From CAIWHR01 sp963836265 (GTDB lineage Bacteria > Pseudomonadota > Gammaproteobacteria > Burkholderiales > Casimicrobiaceae): 64,000 bases of DNA. The notes below the pieces were generated by a model that saw nothing but the letters and a program-made list of their open reading frames with translations, was not told the origin of the DNA and did not search any database. The stretch spans positions 1 to 64,000 of the forward strand of contig CAWIIO010000008.1 of the NCBI GenBank assembly GCA_963836265.1. The letters run 5' to 3'. Shown here in pieces: positions 34,213-43,115 of this stretch. Positions within the stretch are counted from its first letter, which is position 1. Each line of letters begins with the position of its first letter. Position numbers and translations under genes: made by a program.

Positions 34213-35649
34213 ATGAGCACGGTATTGCAAAATCTCGTCAATCAGCCCTACAAGCACGGGTTCGTTACCGAAATCGAATCCGATGTTGCGCCCAAAGGAC
34301 TCAACGAAGACACGATCCGTTTGATTTCGATCAAGAAGGACGAACCCCAGTGGCTGCTCGAGCTCCGCCTCGAGGCTTATCGACAATGGCTCAAGATGGA
34401 AGAGCCAAAGTGGCCGAACGTCCACTATCCGAAGATCGATTTCCAGGCGATCAGCTACTACTCGGCGCCGAAGGCGAAGCCGAAGCTGAACACCATGGAT
34501 GAGGTCGACCCCGAGCTTCTGCGCACCTTCGAGAAGCTCGGCGTGCCGATGAACGAGCGGGCGGTATTGGCGGGGGTCGCTGTCGACGTGATTTTCGATA
34601 GCGTGTCTGTGGCCACCACCTACAAAAAGAAGCTCGCCGACGTCGGCATCATTTTCTGCTCGATCTCCGAAGCTGTTCAGAAGCATCCGGAGCTAGTGCG
34701 GAAATACCTCGGCACGGTGGTTCCGGTAGGCGACAACTACTACGCTGCGCTCAACTCGGCCGTGTTCACCGACGGCTCGTTCTGCTTCATCCCCAGGGGC
34801 GTCAAGTGTCCGATGGACCTGTCGACCTATTTCCGCATCAATACCCAGGATTCGGGGCAGTTCGAGCGCACGCTGATCGTTGCCGAGGAAGGCGCATCGG
34901 TGTCGTATCTCGAGGGCTGTACCGCGCCCAAGTTCGACACCAACCAGCTCCATGCGGCGGTGGTCGAGCTGGTGGCGCTCGACCGTGCCGACATCAAGTA
35001 CTCGACTGTGCAGAATTGGTATGCGGGGGACGAGAAGGGCGTCGGCGGCATCTACAACTTCGTCACCAAGCGCGGACTGTGCAAAGGTGTCGACTCGCGG
35101 ATCTCCTGGACGCAGGTCGAGACCGGCTCGGCCATCACCTGGAAATATCCGAGCTGTGTGTTGCTCGGCGACAACTCGATCGGCGAGTTCTACTCGGTTG
35201 CGCTCACCAACAATTACCAGCAAGCCGATACCGGTACCAAGATGGTCCACATCGGCAAGAACACGCGCAGCACCATCGTCAGCAAGGGCATCTCGGCTGG
35301 CCATTCGAACAACAGCTACCGCGGACTGGTCAAGATCGGGGCGAAAGCCGACGGTGCGCGCAACTACTCGCAATGCGACTCGATGCTGATTGGTGGTCGA
35401 TGCGGCGCCAACACCTTTCCGTATATCCAGGTGAACAACAACAGCGCCACGGTCGAGCACGAGGCTTCGACGTCGAAGATTGGCGAGGACCAGCTGTTCT
35501 ACTTTGCGCAGCGCGGCGTCGGCGCCGAGGAAGCGGTGTCGATGATCATCAATGGATTCTGCAAGACCGTGTTCCAACAGCTCCCGATGGAGTTTGCGGT
35601 CGAGGCGACCAAGCTGCTCGGACTAAAGCTCGAAGGAAGCGTCGGATGA
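34213..35649 (+). CDS. sufB: Fe-S cluster assembly scaffold SufB
   Basis: A 478-residue SufB, full length. It contains the N-terminal domain (PYKHGFVTEIESDVAPKG), the beta-helix core with FIPRGVKCPMDLSTYFRIN, EEGASVSYLEGCTAP, TKRGLCKGVDSRISWTQVET, and the C-terminal NSATVEHEASTSKIGEDQLF and FAQRGVGAEEAV. The conserved Cys in the region of SYLEGCTAP and QCDSMLIGGRCGAN are retained. SufB receives sulfur from SufS/SufU and builds the cluster together with SufC and SufD. Its stop overlaps the sufC start (ATGA). Confidence 0.96.
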   Translation: MSTVLQNLVNQPYKHGFVTEIESDVAPKGLNEDTIRLISIKKDEPQWLLELRLEAYRQWLKMEEPKWPNVHYPKIDFQAISYYSAPKAKPKLNTMDEVDPELLRTFEKLGVPMNERAVLAGVAVDVIFDSVSVATTYKKKLADVGIIFCSISEAVQKHPELVRKYLGTVVPVGDNYYAALNSAVFTDGSFCFIPRGVKCPMDLSTYFRINTQDSGQFERTLIVAEEGASVSYLEGCTAPKFDTNQLHAAVVELVALDRADIKYSTVQNWYAGDEKGVGGIYNFVTKRGLCKGVDSRISWTQVETGSAITWKYPSCVLLGDNSIGEFYSVALTNNYQQADTGTKMVHIGKNTRSTIVSKGISAGHSNNSYRGLVKIGAKADGARNYSQCDSMLIGGRCGANTFPYIQVNNNSATVEHEASTSKIGEDQLFYFAQRGVGAEEAVSMIINGFCKTVFQQLPMEFAVEATKLLGLKLEGSVG

Positions 35650-36437
35650 CTCGGCAGAACGGCAAGACGCTGCTCGAGGTGCGCGGGTTGTGCGCGAGCG
35701 TGAATGGCATCGACATACTCAAGGGCATCGACCTCACGGTCAGAAGCGGCGAAGTGCACGCGCTCATGGGGCCGAATGGCTCCGGCAAGAGCACTTTTGC
35801 CAAGGCGCTTGCCGGCCATCCCGCTTACGTTGTGACTGGCGGCGCGGTCTTCTATGAAGGCAAGAACCTGCTCGAGCTCAAGCCCGAGGAACGTGCACGT
35901 GCCGGTGTGTTCCTCGGTTTTCAGTATCCCGTCGAGATTCCGGGCGTTGCCAACGGCCAGTTCCTGCGTCTCGCATACAACACGGTGCAGGCACAGCGCG
36001 GCAAGGACGAACTCGACCCGCTGGAGTTCGACGACTTTGTGCGCGTGAAGATGAAGGTGCTCGAAATGAATCCCGATTTTCTCGACCGGAGCGTGAACGA
36101 AGGCTTCTCCGGCGGCGAGAAGAAGCGCAACGAAATATTGCAGATGGCGCTCTTGGAGCCGCGTCTCGCGATTCTCGACGAGACCGATTCCGGCCTCGAC
36201 ATCGACGCGCTCAGGGTCATCGCCGGCGGCATCAATCAGCTTGCCACGAAGGACAACGCGATCGTGCTGGTGACGCACTACCAGCGGCTGCTCAACTACA
36301 TCGTCCCTGACTACGTGCACGTGATGGATGTGGGCCGGATCGTCAAGACCGGCGGCAAGGAACTCGCGGTCGAGCTCGAAACGCGCGGATATGACTGGGT
36401 CGGCGCCGAGCACGAGGCTGCAAAGACGACCGCATGA
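35646..36437 (+). CDS. sufC: Fe-S assembly ATPase SufC
   Basis: A 263-residue ABC-type ATPase without membrane domains: Walker A GPNGSGKST, signature EGFSGGEKKRNEI, Walker B LAILDETDSGLD and the H-loop VTHYQRLL. It binds SufB and SufD, and ATP hydrolysis drives the conformational change needed for cluster assembly. ATGA overlaps on both sides (35646 with sufB, 36434 with sufD) indicate translational coupling. Confidence 0.96.
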   Translation: MTRQNGKTLLEVRGLCASVNGIDILKGIDLTVRSGEVHALMGPNGSGKSTFAKALAGHPAYVVTGGAVFYEGKNLLELKPEERARAGVFLGFQYPVEIPGVANGQFLRLAYNTVQAQRGKDELDPLEFDDFVRVKMKVLEMNPDFLDRSVNEGFSGGEKKRNEILQMALLEPRLAILDETDSGLDIDALRVIAGGINQLATKDNAIVLVTHYQRLLNYIVPDYVHVMDVGRIVKTGGKELAVELETRGYDWVGAEHEAAKTTA

Positions 36438-37744
36438 GCGCAACGCCAACTTTTGCCGCGGACTACCTCGAAAGCCTGCTTGCCGGACAGCCACGGTTGC
36501 CCACGAGCCCGTTGCCGTGGCTTAACGAGCTGCGCGCGGAGGCCGTCGACTGCGTCGGCGTCTTGACAGTCCCTACGATCCGCGACGAGGAGTGGCGCTT
36601 CACCGACCTCTCACCGCTCACAAGGCTATCCTTCCAGCCTGCGCGCACGCACGCCGGTTTGAAGGCTGCGGACGACGAGCGTTTTCGTCTCGAGGAAGCG
36701 ACAACCCGACTGGTGTTCATCGACAGCATCCACGCGCCGGAACTCTCGAGCGTCGCTGGCGACGGCGGTCTCGTGGTTGCGAACTTGTCGGCTGCGGGGG
36801 CCGCGCACGCAGCGGCGATCGACCTGCACCTGGGCCGCCATGTGAAATTCCGCGACAGCGTGTTCGCCGCGCTCAATACCGCGTTTCTGCACGACGGCGC
36901 ATTGGTCGTCGTGCCACGCGACGTGTCGGCTGCGGCGCCGGTGCATCTCTTGTTCATCGCGACGCAAGAGGGCGCTGCAAGCTACCCACGTTGCCTGCTG
37001 GTTGCCGAGTCCGGCAGCACCGTCACGGTCGTCGAGGACTACGTCGCGTTGCAGCCGGAGCCCTATTTCACCAACGCCGTAACCGAGATCGTGCTCGGCG
37101 ATCGTGCGCATGTCGACCACATCCGGGTACAGCGCGACAGCGGCCAGGCGTTTCATATCGCGAACTGCGCCGTATCGCTCGGGCATGCGAGCCGCTATCG
37201 GTCGGTCAGCGTGGCGCTTGGCGCGCGGATCTCGCGGTACGACCTGAATGTGCTACATACGGCCGAAGGCGCCGAGTCCACGATCGACGGGCTCGCGCTG
37301 ATCGGGGAGCGCCAGCTCGCCGATACCCATACCTGCATCGACCACGCGAAACCGCACGGCACCAGCCGGCAGCTGCACAAATGCATTGTTGGCGGTGCCG
37401 CGCACGCGGTGTTCAACGGCAAGATCATCGTGCGCCCGGACGCCCAGCGCACCAACTCTTCGCAGTCCAGCCGCAACCTGCTTCTGACTCCGAAAGCGCA
37501 CGTCGACACCAAGCCACAGCTCGAGATTTTCGCCGACGACGTCAAGTGCGCGCATGGTGCCACCGTCGGCGAGCTCGACACGGAGGCGGTGTTCTATTTG
37601 ACCAGCCGCGGGCTTTCCGACGCTGCGGCGCGCAACCTCCTTACTTATGCGTTCGGCGCGGAGATCATCGACCGCATTCCGGTCGCCTCGCTTAAGTTTT
37701 GGCTCGAGCGCGCCGTGTTCGAACAAACCGCACGCAAGCTATGA
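36434..37744 (+). CDS. sufD: Fe-S assembly protein SufD
   Basis: A 436-residue SufD: N-terminal EEWRFTDLSPLTRLSF, beta-helix core, and the C-terminal diagnostic segments HKCIVGGAAHAVFNGKIIV, AQRTNSSQSSRNLLLTPKAH, DDVKCAHGATVGELD and FYLTSRGLSDAAARNLL. It pairs with SufB, and its conserved His (CAHGATVG) takes part in iron binding. Coupled by ATGA overlaps to sufC and sufS. Confidence 0.95.
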   Translation: MSATPTFAADYLESLLAGQPRLPTSPLPWLNELRAEAVDCVGVLTVPTIRDEEWRFTDLSPLTRLSFQPARTHAGLKAADDERFRLEEATTRLVFIDSIHAPELSSVAGDGGLVVANLSAAGAAHAAAIDLHLGRHVKFRDSVFAALNTAFLHDGALVVVPRDVSAAAPVHLLFIATQEGAASYPRCLLVAESGSTVTVVEDYVALQPEPYFTNAVTEIVLGDRAHVDHIRVQRDSGQAFHIANCAVSLGHASRYRSVSVALGARISRYDLNVLHTAEGAESTIDGLALIGERQLADTHTCIDHAKPHGTSRQLHKCIVGGAAHAVFNGKIIVRPDAQRTNSSQSSRNLLLTPKAHVDTKPQLEIFADDVKCAHGATVGELDTEAVFYLTSRGLSDAAARNLLTYAFGAEIIDRIPVASLKFWLERAVFEQTARKL

Positions 37745-39000
37745 CCGCAATCCAGACCGCACTCAAAGCCCGACCGGCGCCCGCGTTCCCCGTCGAGCGC
37801 ATCCGGGCCGACTTTCCGATCCTCAAGCTCGAAATCGACGGCAAGCCACTGGTGTATCTCGACAACGCGGCCTCGAGCCAGATGCCGCAGCCGGTCATCG
37901 ACCGCATGGTCCGCTACCAGACGACGCAACACGCCAATGTCAACCGCGGCGTGCACTACCTGTCGGAGACCGCGACCTCCGCCTACGAAATGGCGCGTTG
38001 CAAAGTGCAGCGTTTCATCAATGCGCGCGAAGACCGGGAAGTGATCTTCACCAGTGGCACCACCGACGCGATCAATCTGGTGATGCATAGCTACGGCTGG
38101 AAATTCATCGGCGCCGGGGACGAAATCATCCTTACCACGCTCGAACACCATTCGAACATCGTCCCGTGGCAGATGCTGGCGGAAGCGAAGGGTGCGAGGA
38201 TCCGCGTGGCGCCGATCAACGACGCCGGCGAACTGTTGATGGACGACTACCAGAAGCTCTTCAATACGCACACGAAGCTTGTCGGCGTAGCGCATGTCTC
38301 GAACGCGCTCGGTACAATCAACCCGATCAAACGCATGGTCGCACTTGCGCATGCGCACGGCGTTCCGGTACTGGTCGATGGCGCGCAGGCGGTGCCACAC
38401 ATGAAGGTCGACGTGCAGGATCTCGATTGCGACTTCTACGCGTTCTCGGGCCACAAGCTTTGCGGCCCGACCGGCATCGGCATACTTTATGGCAAGGCAG
38501 TGCTGCTTGAGCGCATGCAACCCTTCAAGGGCGGCGGGGACATGATCGTGTCAGTGACGTTCGAGAAGACGACCTACAATACGATTCCGCACAAATTCGA
38601 GGCCGGAACGCCGCCGATCGCGGCGGCGATCGGGCTCGGCGCCGCGGTCGACTACCTGTCGTCGATCGGCATGGACGCTATCGCCTCCCACGAACTCGAA
38701 TTGCTCGACTACGCGACCGAGCAGATGGCTCGCCTCCAAGGCGTGCGGATCATCGGTACCGCCGCGAAGAAGGCCGCGGTGCTGTCATTCGGCGTCGACG
38801 GCGTGCATCCACACGACGTCGGCACGCTGCTCAACGAGGCGGGGATCGCCGTGCGGACCGGACATCACTGCGCGCAGCCCGTGATGCAGCGTCTTCACGT
38901 GCCCGCCACCTCGCGCGCGTCGTTCGCGTTCTACAACAACATTGCCGAGGTCGATGCGCTGATCACCGGCCTTCGCGCGGTGCAGAAAGTGTTTGCGTAA
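37741..39000 (+). CDS. sufS: Cysteine desulfurase SufS
   Basis: A 419-residue class II, PLP-dependent cysteine desulfurase. The substrate/PLP region is YLDNAASSQMP and LEHHSNIVPW; the PLP Lys is in FSGHKLCGPTGIG (about residue 239); the catalytic Cys is in RTGHHCAQP (about residue 377). It releases sulfur from cysteine as a persulfide for the SufBCD scaffold. It starts with an ATGA overlap on sufD and its stop TAA overlaps the sufU start (TAATG). Confidence 0.95.
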   Translation: MTAIQTALKARPAPAFPVERIRADFPILKLEIDGKPLVYLDNAASSQMPQPVIDRMVRYQTTQHANVNRGVHYLSETATSAYEMARCKVQRFINAREDREVIFTSGTTDAINLVMHSYGWKFIGAGDEIILTTLEHHSNIVPWQMLAEAKGARIRVAPINDAGELLMDDYQKLFNTHTKLVGVAHVSNALGTINPIKRMVALAHAHGVPVLVDGAQAVPHMKVDVQDLDCDFYAFSGHKLCGPTGIGILYGKAVLLERMQPFKGGGDMIVSVTFEKTTYNTIPHKFEAGTPPIAAAIGLGAAVDYLSSIGMDAIASHELELLDYATEQMARLQGVRIIGTAAKKAAVLSFGVDGVHPHDVGTLLNEAGIAVRTGHHCAQPVMQRLHVPATSRASFAFYNNIAEVDALITGLRAVQKVFA

Positions 39001-39485
39001 TGGCCGACTCCAAAGCGCTGTATCAGGAGGTCATCCTCGACCACAACAGGAAGCCGCGCAACTACGGCGCGCTCGAGCACGCGAGCCACCATGCGGAAGG
39101 CGACAACCCGCTGTGCGGCGATCACATCAGCGTGACGCTCGATCTCGATGGCGAGCGCATCGACGGCATCGCGTTCCGGGGGGAGTCGTGCGTAATCTGC
39201 AAGGCGTCGGCGTCGATGATGACCGTCGCCGTCAAGGGCAAGATGCGTGGGGACGCGGAAATGCTGATAGGGGAGTTTCGCGATATGGCGACCGGAAAAC
39301 TCGACCTTGCCGGACCTCACCACATCGGACGGCTCGCGGTATTCGCTAGCGTGCGCGACCTGCCGACCCGCGTCAAATGCGCGATCCTGCCGTGGCATAC
39401 ACTGCACGCTGCGCTCAACTCCGTGGCGAGCACATCGACCGAGGCGGAAGACGATCCGATGCACGCATCGATTGGCGACGCCTGA
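39000..39485 (+). CDS. sufU: SufU-type sulfur transfer protein
   Basis: A 161-residue IscU-fold protein of SufU type: LYQEVILDHNRKPRNYG, then Cys39 and Asp41 (NPLCGDHI), Cys64 (RGESCVICKAS) and Cys127 (RVKCAILPW), which are the zinc ligands and sulfur acceptor of SufU. The insertion between the second and third ligands that marks SufU, as opposed to IscU, is present. It takes the persulfide sulfur from SufS in place of SufE, and no sufE gene is seen. The C-terminal tail (STEAEDDPMHASIGDA) is unusual in being acidic and extended. Confidence 0.9.
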   Translation: MADSKALYQEVILDHNRKPRNYGALEHASHHAEGDNPLCGDHISVTLDLDGERIDGIAFRGESCVICKASASMMTVAVKGKMRGDAEMLIGEFRDMATGKLDLAGPHHIGRLAVFASVRDLPTRVKCAILPWHTLHAALNSVASTSTEAEDDPMHASIGDA

Positions 39486-39499
39486 TCGCGGACCGTCAG

Positions 39500-40060
39500 A
39501 TGCCGAAAATCGCCGAAATCGAAGGCACACCCAATCCGAACGCGCGGAAGTTCGTCCTCAAGGAGCCTTTGACCTGGGGAATAAAGCGTTCGTACGACAA
39601 CGCCGAGGAGGCGAAGGACGACCCGCTCGCGGCGGCATTGTTCGACATCGGACATGTGACGAACGTGTTCTACATCGATCATTGGCTCACGGTTACCCAG
39701 GACGGCGGCGCCGCCTGGCAGGAGTTGACGCGAAGGGTTGCCGAGCCGATCCGCGCCGCGCCAGCGGCGAATGCGCAGACTGCCGCCACAGTGGCGGCGG
39801 CGACTACGGCGATCGCCGACTTGAGTCCCGAGGACCAGCAGCGCCTCGACATGATCAACGCGCTGCTCGATGAGCACATCCGTCCCTATTTGCAGGGTGA
39901 CGGCGGCGACCTGTACGTACTCGGTCTCGAGGGCAATCGGCTTGCCGTGCACTACCAGGGGGCGTGCGGCAGCTGTCCGAGTTCGATCTCGGGAACGCTC
40001 CAAGGCATCGAGAATCTGGTGAAGTCGATCGAACCCGATATCGAAGTTTTCGCGGTGTAG
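39500..40060 (+). CDS. Nfu-type Fe-S scaffold/carrier
   Basis: A 186-residue two-domain Nfu protein. The N-terminal Nfu_N domain (AEIEGTPNPNARKFVLKEPL, VFYIDHWLTVTQ) is followed by an Ala-rich linker (residues 88-106) and the NifU-like domain with the cluster-binding Cys156-x-x-Cys159 (GACGSCPSS). It accepts clusters made by the SUF system and delivers them to 4Fe-4S enzymes. It is 14 bp after sufU and clearly belongs to the operon. Confidence 0.92.
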   Translation: MPKIAEIEGTPNPNARKFVLKEPLTWGIKRSYDNAEEAKDDPLAAALFDIGHVTNVFYIDHWLTVTQDGGAAWQELTRRVAEPIRAAPAANAQTAATVAAATTAIADLSPEDQQRLDMINALLDEHIRPYLQGDGGDLYVLGLEGNRLAVHYQGACGSCPSSISGTLQGIENLVKSIEPDIEVFAV

Positions 40061-40111
40061 CCCCTATCGAAGCTGCGGACGGGCGTCGATCCGTTCCGGT
40101 TTCCTGAACAA

Positions 40112-40432
40112 ATGAGTGAATGGGTGACGGTGGCGCGAGTCGGGGAGCTCGCGCCGGGCGAGTGGCGGGTCGTGGACGTGGACGATGCGCAGATCGCTGT
40201 ATTCAACCTCGATGGCGAGTTTCATGCGATCGCAGACGTCTGTACTCATGACGGCGGACAGCTCACCAGCGGCACAGTCGAAGGCGACCAGATCATTTGC
40301 CCGCGCCATGGTGCACGTTTCTGCATTCGCACTGGCGCCGCCCTGTCCGCGCCAGCTTACGAGCCGACCGACACCTTCCCCGTGCGCGTTGAGAATGGGG
40401 AGATCCAGGTACGCGACGACCGCTGGGATTGA
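40112..40432 (+). CDS. Rieske-type [2Fe-2S] ferredoxin
   Basis: A 106-residue soluble Rieske protein: Cys44/His46 (VCTHDGGQ) and Cys63/His66 (CPRHGARF), without the disulfide cysteines of the high-potential type. It resembles the NirD/BphA3-like ferredoxins that are often the last gene of SUF operons in proteobacteria. A role as electron donor or cluster-related redox partner is likely. It starts 51 bp after nfu. Confidence 0.9.
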   Translation: MSEWVTVARVGELAPGEWRVVDVDDAQIAVFNLDGEFHAIADVCTHDGGQLTSGTVEGDQIICPRHGARFCIRTGAALSAPAYEPTDTFPVRVENGEIQVRDDRWD

Positions 40433-40477
40433 TTCCGGCACCGAATCCGTCGAAGAACGGGACTTCTCACGGCAGGC

Positions 40478-40580
40478 TTGAGCGAGGATGCTCCGTCCCC
40501 CACGGAAATCAAGCTGCATTAAGCATCGCGCGTGCTGGAAATCGCGTTTTCCGACGGCAAGCGCTTCAAGTTGCCGCATG
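40478..40580 (+). pseudogene. DUF971 gene remnant, nonsense-mutated and cut by an IS
   Basis: The frame from a TTG at 40478 reads SEDAPSPTEIKLH, a TAA stop, then ASRVLEIAFSDGKRFKLPH, and ends at the left terminal repeat of the IS at 40581. It matches the intact DUF971 protein at 29507-29914 (TEIKLHQVSSKLEIAFSNG): the TAA replaces the Gln codon after KLH. So a second DUF971 gene once closed the SUF operon and has been lost by a nonsense change and an IS insertion. Confidence 0.75.
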
Positions 40581-41813
40581 TGTGGTCCGCAATAATTCGC
40601 TCACGGGGGCTTCGGCGGTTGACGCCTGCGAACGCGGGCTGACTCTGGCAAGATGAGCACATGTTGCAGGTGGCGCGAGCGACTGTCGGAGTAGCCTGGG
40701 ACGTCCTGAAGGTGGTCGTCTCGTTCTTGCGCTCGTCCAGAGCAATCCGGGCTGAGAATCTGGTTCTTCGCAAGCAGCTCGCGAGTTATATCGAACGTGG
40801 CGTCAAGCCCAGACGCGTGGATCACGCGACTCGGGTTAGCCTGGCACTGTTTTCCAGACTCTTCGATTGGCGCGATGCTGTGATCACCGTACGACCGTCG
40901 ACCATCGTGCGCTGGCACCGGATGGGCTGGCGGATCTTCTGGCGCCTGAAGTGCAGGGCGGGCCGACCACCGATCCCGCTGGAAATTCGGAGCCTGATTC
41001 GCAGGATGGCTGTAGAGAATCCGTTATGGGGCGAGGAGCGCATCGCCAACGAGCTGTTGGTCAAGCTCGGCATCCGGGTCTCGCCCCGAACGGTCGGCAA
41101 GTACATGCCCAAGCGACCGCCGGGGCAACCGCGTGGTGATCAGCGCTGGTCCACCTTCCTGAGGAATCACGCCAAGGCGATTCTCGCGTGCGACTTCTTC
41201 GTTGCGGTCACTGCGACGTTCCGGATGCTGTACGTGTTTGTTGTCATCGAGCATGACACGCGTCGACTGGCCCACATCAACGTGACGGCGAACCCGAGCG
41301 CGGACTGGACGTTGCAGCAGTTGCGCGCGGTCGTCGGGGAGGAAGGCGCGCATCAGTACCTTATCCATGACCGAGACAAGGTTTTCGCCAAGCATGTTGA
41401 TGAATCGATCAGGGCGTTGGGTCTGGAAGTGTTGCGATCACCGGTGGCGAGTCCGAAGGCCAATTCAATTTGTGAACGCGTGATCGGGACGATTCGAAGA
41501 GAGTGTCTCGATTGGATGATTCCGCTGTCGGAGGCACATCTGCGATCAATTCTGAAATCGTGGGTCGAACACTACAACCGCGGCAGACCGCATAGTATGT
41601 TGGGCCCTGGTGTGCCGGATCCGCCACGAGGAGTTGTGGTAGACCCGAAGTCCGAATCCCGACATCGATTGGCGGCGGGTGCGCTCGTACTCGCGAAATC
41701 GGTCCTGGGAGGCTTGCATCATGAGTATTCCATCGCGACTGTGGTCGCGAGTGCGTGATCGCTTGATAAGGGCAGGCTGCAAACAAGGACGGCGCGAATA
41801 GTTGCGGATCACA
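40581..41813 (+). mobile_element. Insertion sequence with integrase-core transposase (copy B)
   Basis: A 1233-bp element bounded by TGTGGTCCGCAATAATTCGC (40581-40600) and, on the other strand, TGTGATCCGCAACTATTCGC (41813 to 41794), 17 of 20 identical. It is the same family as the element at 86-1269. It is inserted in the DUF971 remnant on its left. No clear target duplication is seen. Confidence 0.8.
40661..41758 (+). CDS. Integrase-core (rve) transposase, intact
   Basis: A 365-residue DDE transposase. It has an N-terminal segment with ENLVLRKQLASYIERG, a helix-turn-helix-like ENPLWGEERIANELLVKLG, and the core ACDFFVAVTATFRMLYVF (Asp), YLIHDRDKVFAKH (Asp) and CERVIGTIRRECLDWMI (Glu), followed by HYNRGRPHSMLGPGVPDP. 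It is the intact reference for the frameshifted copy at 163-1249. This element may still be mobile. Confidence 0.88.
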   Translation: MLQVARATVGVAWDVLKVVVSFLRSSRAIRAENLVLRKQLASYIERGVKPRRVDHATRVSLALFSRLFDWRDAVITVRPSTIVRWHRMGWRIFWRLKCRAGRPPIPLEIRSLIRRMAVENPLWGEERIANELLVKLGIRVSPRTVGKYMPKRPPGQPRGDQRWSTFLRNHAKAILACDFFVAVTATFRMLYVFVVIEHDTRRLAHINVTANPSADWTLQQLRAVVGEEGAHQYLIHDRDKVFAKHVDESIRALGLEVLRSPVASPKANSICERVIGTIRRECLDWMIPLSEAHLRSILKSWVEHYNRGRPHSMLGPGVPDPPRGVVVDPKSESRHRLAAGALVLAKSVLGGLHHEYSIATVVASA

Positions 41814-41881
41814 CGCCTTGTGTCTCGGCGTCGGCAGTCGTGGGATAGGGCCCCGCAACGCGCACTTCTGCCAGGCGAACC

Positions 41882-42940
41882 CTACATGGCACGGCCTCGC
41901 GTTGCTCGCCACTGGGCCGGCGTGGTTCCGCTCCAACGCCGGAATGCACGCCCAAACGCACTCGCGTCGGCATAGTCGAGCATCGCAGCGATCTGGTGCA
42001 CCGCTGTAGCAGAGTTCTCGAGCATCTGCCGGGCGATCTCGAAACGTCCCTCGTCCACGAGTTCCTGGAAGCCGGTGCCGTAGTCATTCAGACGGCGATT
42101 CAGCGTGCGGGCGTGCATCGAGAAGAGCGCGGCAATCTGATCCGCCTTGGCGCGACCTGAAACGAGCGCTGCGCGCAGCACACTGCGCACCTGTTCCGGG
42201 AAGTCATTGCCGTGCCGTGCCGCGAGCGCGTCGACCTGCGTCTGCAGGACGCGGCTCAACTCGGCATCGGTATCGGTCAATCGTCGATTCAACCAGTAGG
42301 TCGAGAACACCAGCGCATATTGCTCGGCGTCGAAGCGCAGCGGGGCCATGAAGAACTGCCGAAACGGCCCGACATCTTTGGGCTTGATGTGGGCAAACCG
42401 CACCTCGGCGGGCTTCCAGTCGGGGCCGCACAACGCTCGCATGATGTTGAACAACACGGCCACTGCGCCGTCGCCGATTTGATCGGTGCCCTCGACGCGC
42501 AGTTGATGGATTTCGTAGCTCAGCATTGCCGAGTTGCCGCTGACCTCCAATGTCGTGGCCGCGCCGCGAACGTGGAGGTGTGTATAGCGTATGAAGTTGC
42601 GCAGCGCTGTTTCGACGTCCGGCGAGTACTTCACCAGTAAGCCCATGAGCCCCAGGGACTGCAGGCCACCCTGCTGGCCGATAAGGAGGCCCAAGTGCCG
42701 GCAGCCGGTCCTGGCCACACAGCGACTCAGAAGGTGGCCTCGTGCAGCGTAGGTGATCAGATTCTCGGGATCGTCGAACAACGTCGGATCGAACCCTTCC
42801 TCGGCCAGCACCTCGGCCGGGTTCGCGCCCAGGCTCCGTAGAACCGCAGGAAGCGCCATCGTGGCGCCGACGCGCAGCGTCGCCTCAGTGGGTTTGCGCC
42901 TTCTGGGTTTCTGTCCCGTATGGGGTTTTGTTGATTTCAC
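41882..42940 (-). CDS. AraC-type regulator with arabinose-binding-like N-terminal domain
   Basis: The effector-binding domain begins at about ALPAVLRSLGANPAEVLAEE and includes LGLLIGQQGGLQSLGLMGLL. The C-terminal DNA-binding domain has two helix-turn-helix units: AALFSMHARTLNRRLNDYG and IAAMLDYADASAFGRAFRRW, followed by SGTTPAQWR. The frame is open to 43231, but starts beyond about 42940 would overlap a candidate operator. GTG 42940 is used here, with ATG 42859 and ATG 42982 as alternatives. This subfamily often regulates lipid or 3-hydroxybutyrate metabolism; matching operator-like sequences precede both the neighbouring plus-strand gene and the patatin-ADC-BdhA operon. Confidence 0.85.
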   Translation of the reverse strand: MKSTKPHTGQKPRRRKPTEATLRVGATMALPAVLRSLGANPAEVLAEEGFDPTLFDDPENLITYAARGHLLSRCVARTGCRHLGLLIGQQGGLQSLGLMGLLVKYSPDVETALRNFIRYTHLHVRGAATTLEVSGNSAMLSYEIHQLRVEGTDQIGDGAVAVLFNIMRALCGPDWKPAEVRFAHIKPKDVGPFRQFFMAPLRFDAEQYALVFSTYWLNRRLTDTDAELSRVLQTQVDALAARHGNDFPEQVRSVLRAALVSGRAKADQIAALFSMHARTLNRRLNDYGTGFQELVDEGRFEIARQMLENSATAVHQIAAMLDYADASAFGRAFRRWSGTTPAQWRATRGRAM

Positions 42941-42997
42941 GCAAGAACAATAGTCGGTGATGTCCAAAAAAGTATACCGCATGTCCGAAATGATCCA
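42931..42997 (+). promoter_or_regulatory. Candidate AraC operator A
   Basis: TTGATTTCACGCAA (42931-42944), then TGTCCAAAAAAG at 42961 and ATGTCCGAAATGATCCA at 42981-42997. The two TGTC half-sites are 21 bases apart, which is two helical turns, as in AraC direct-repeat operators. The same array recurs at 48660-48727. It sits between the regulator gene and the plus-strand gene at 43116 and could serve both. Confidence 0.6.
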
Positions 42998-43115
42998 ACG
43001 CATCCAGCTGTGCGCATCGATACTGGCGACAGTTGAACCAACAGGAAGCGCCTGTCGACGAAGGTGACCCTCGGCAGGTTGGCTCGTCCTTTCCCCCTTC
43101 ATGATGGAGTCCCCG

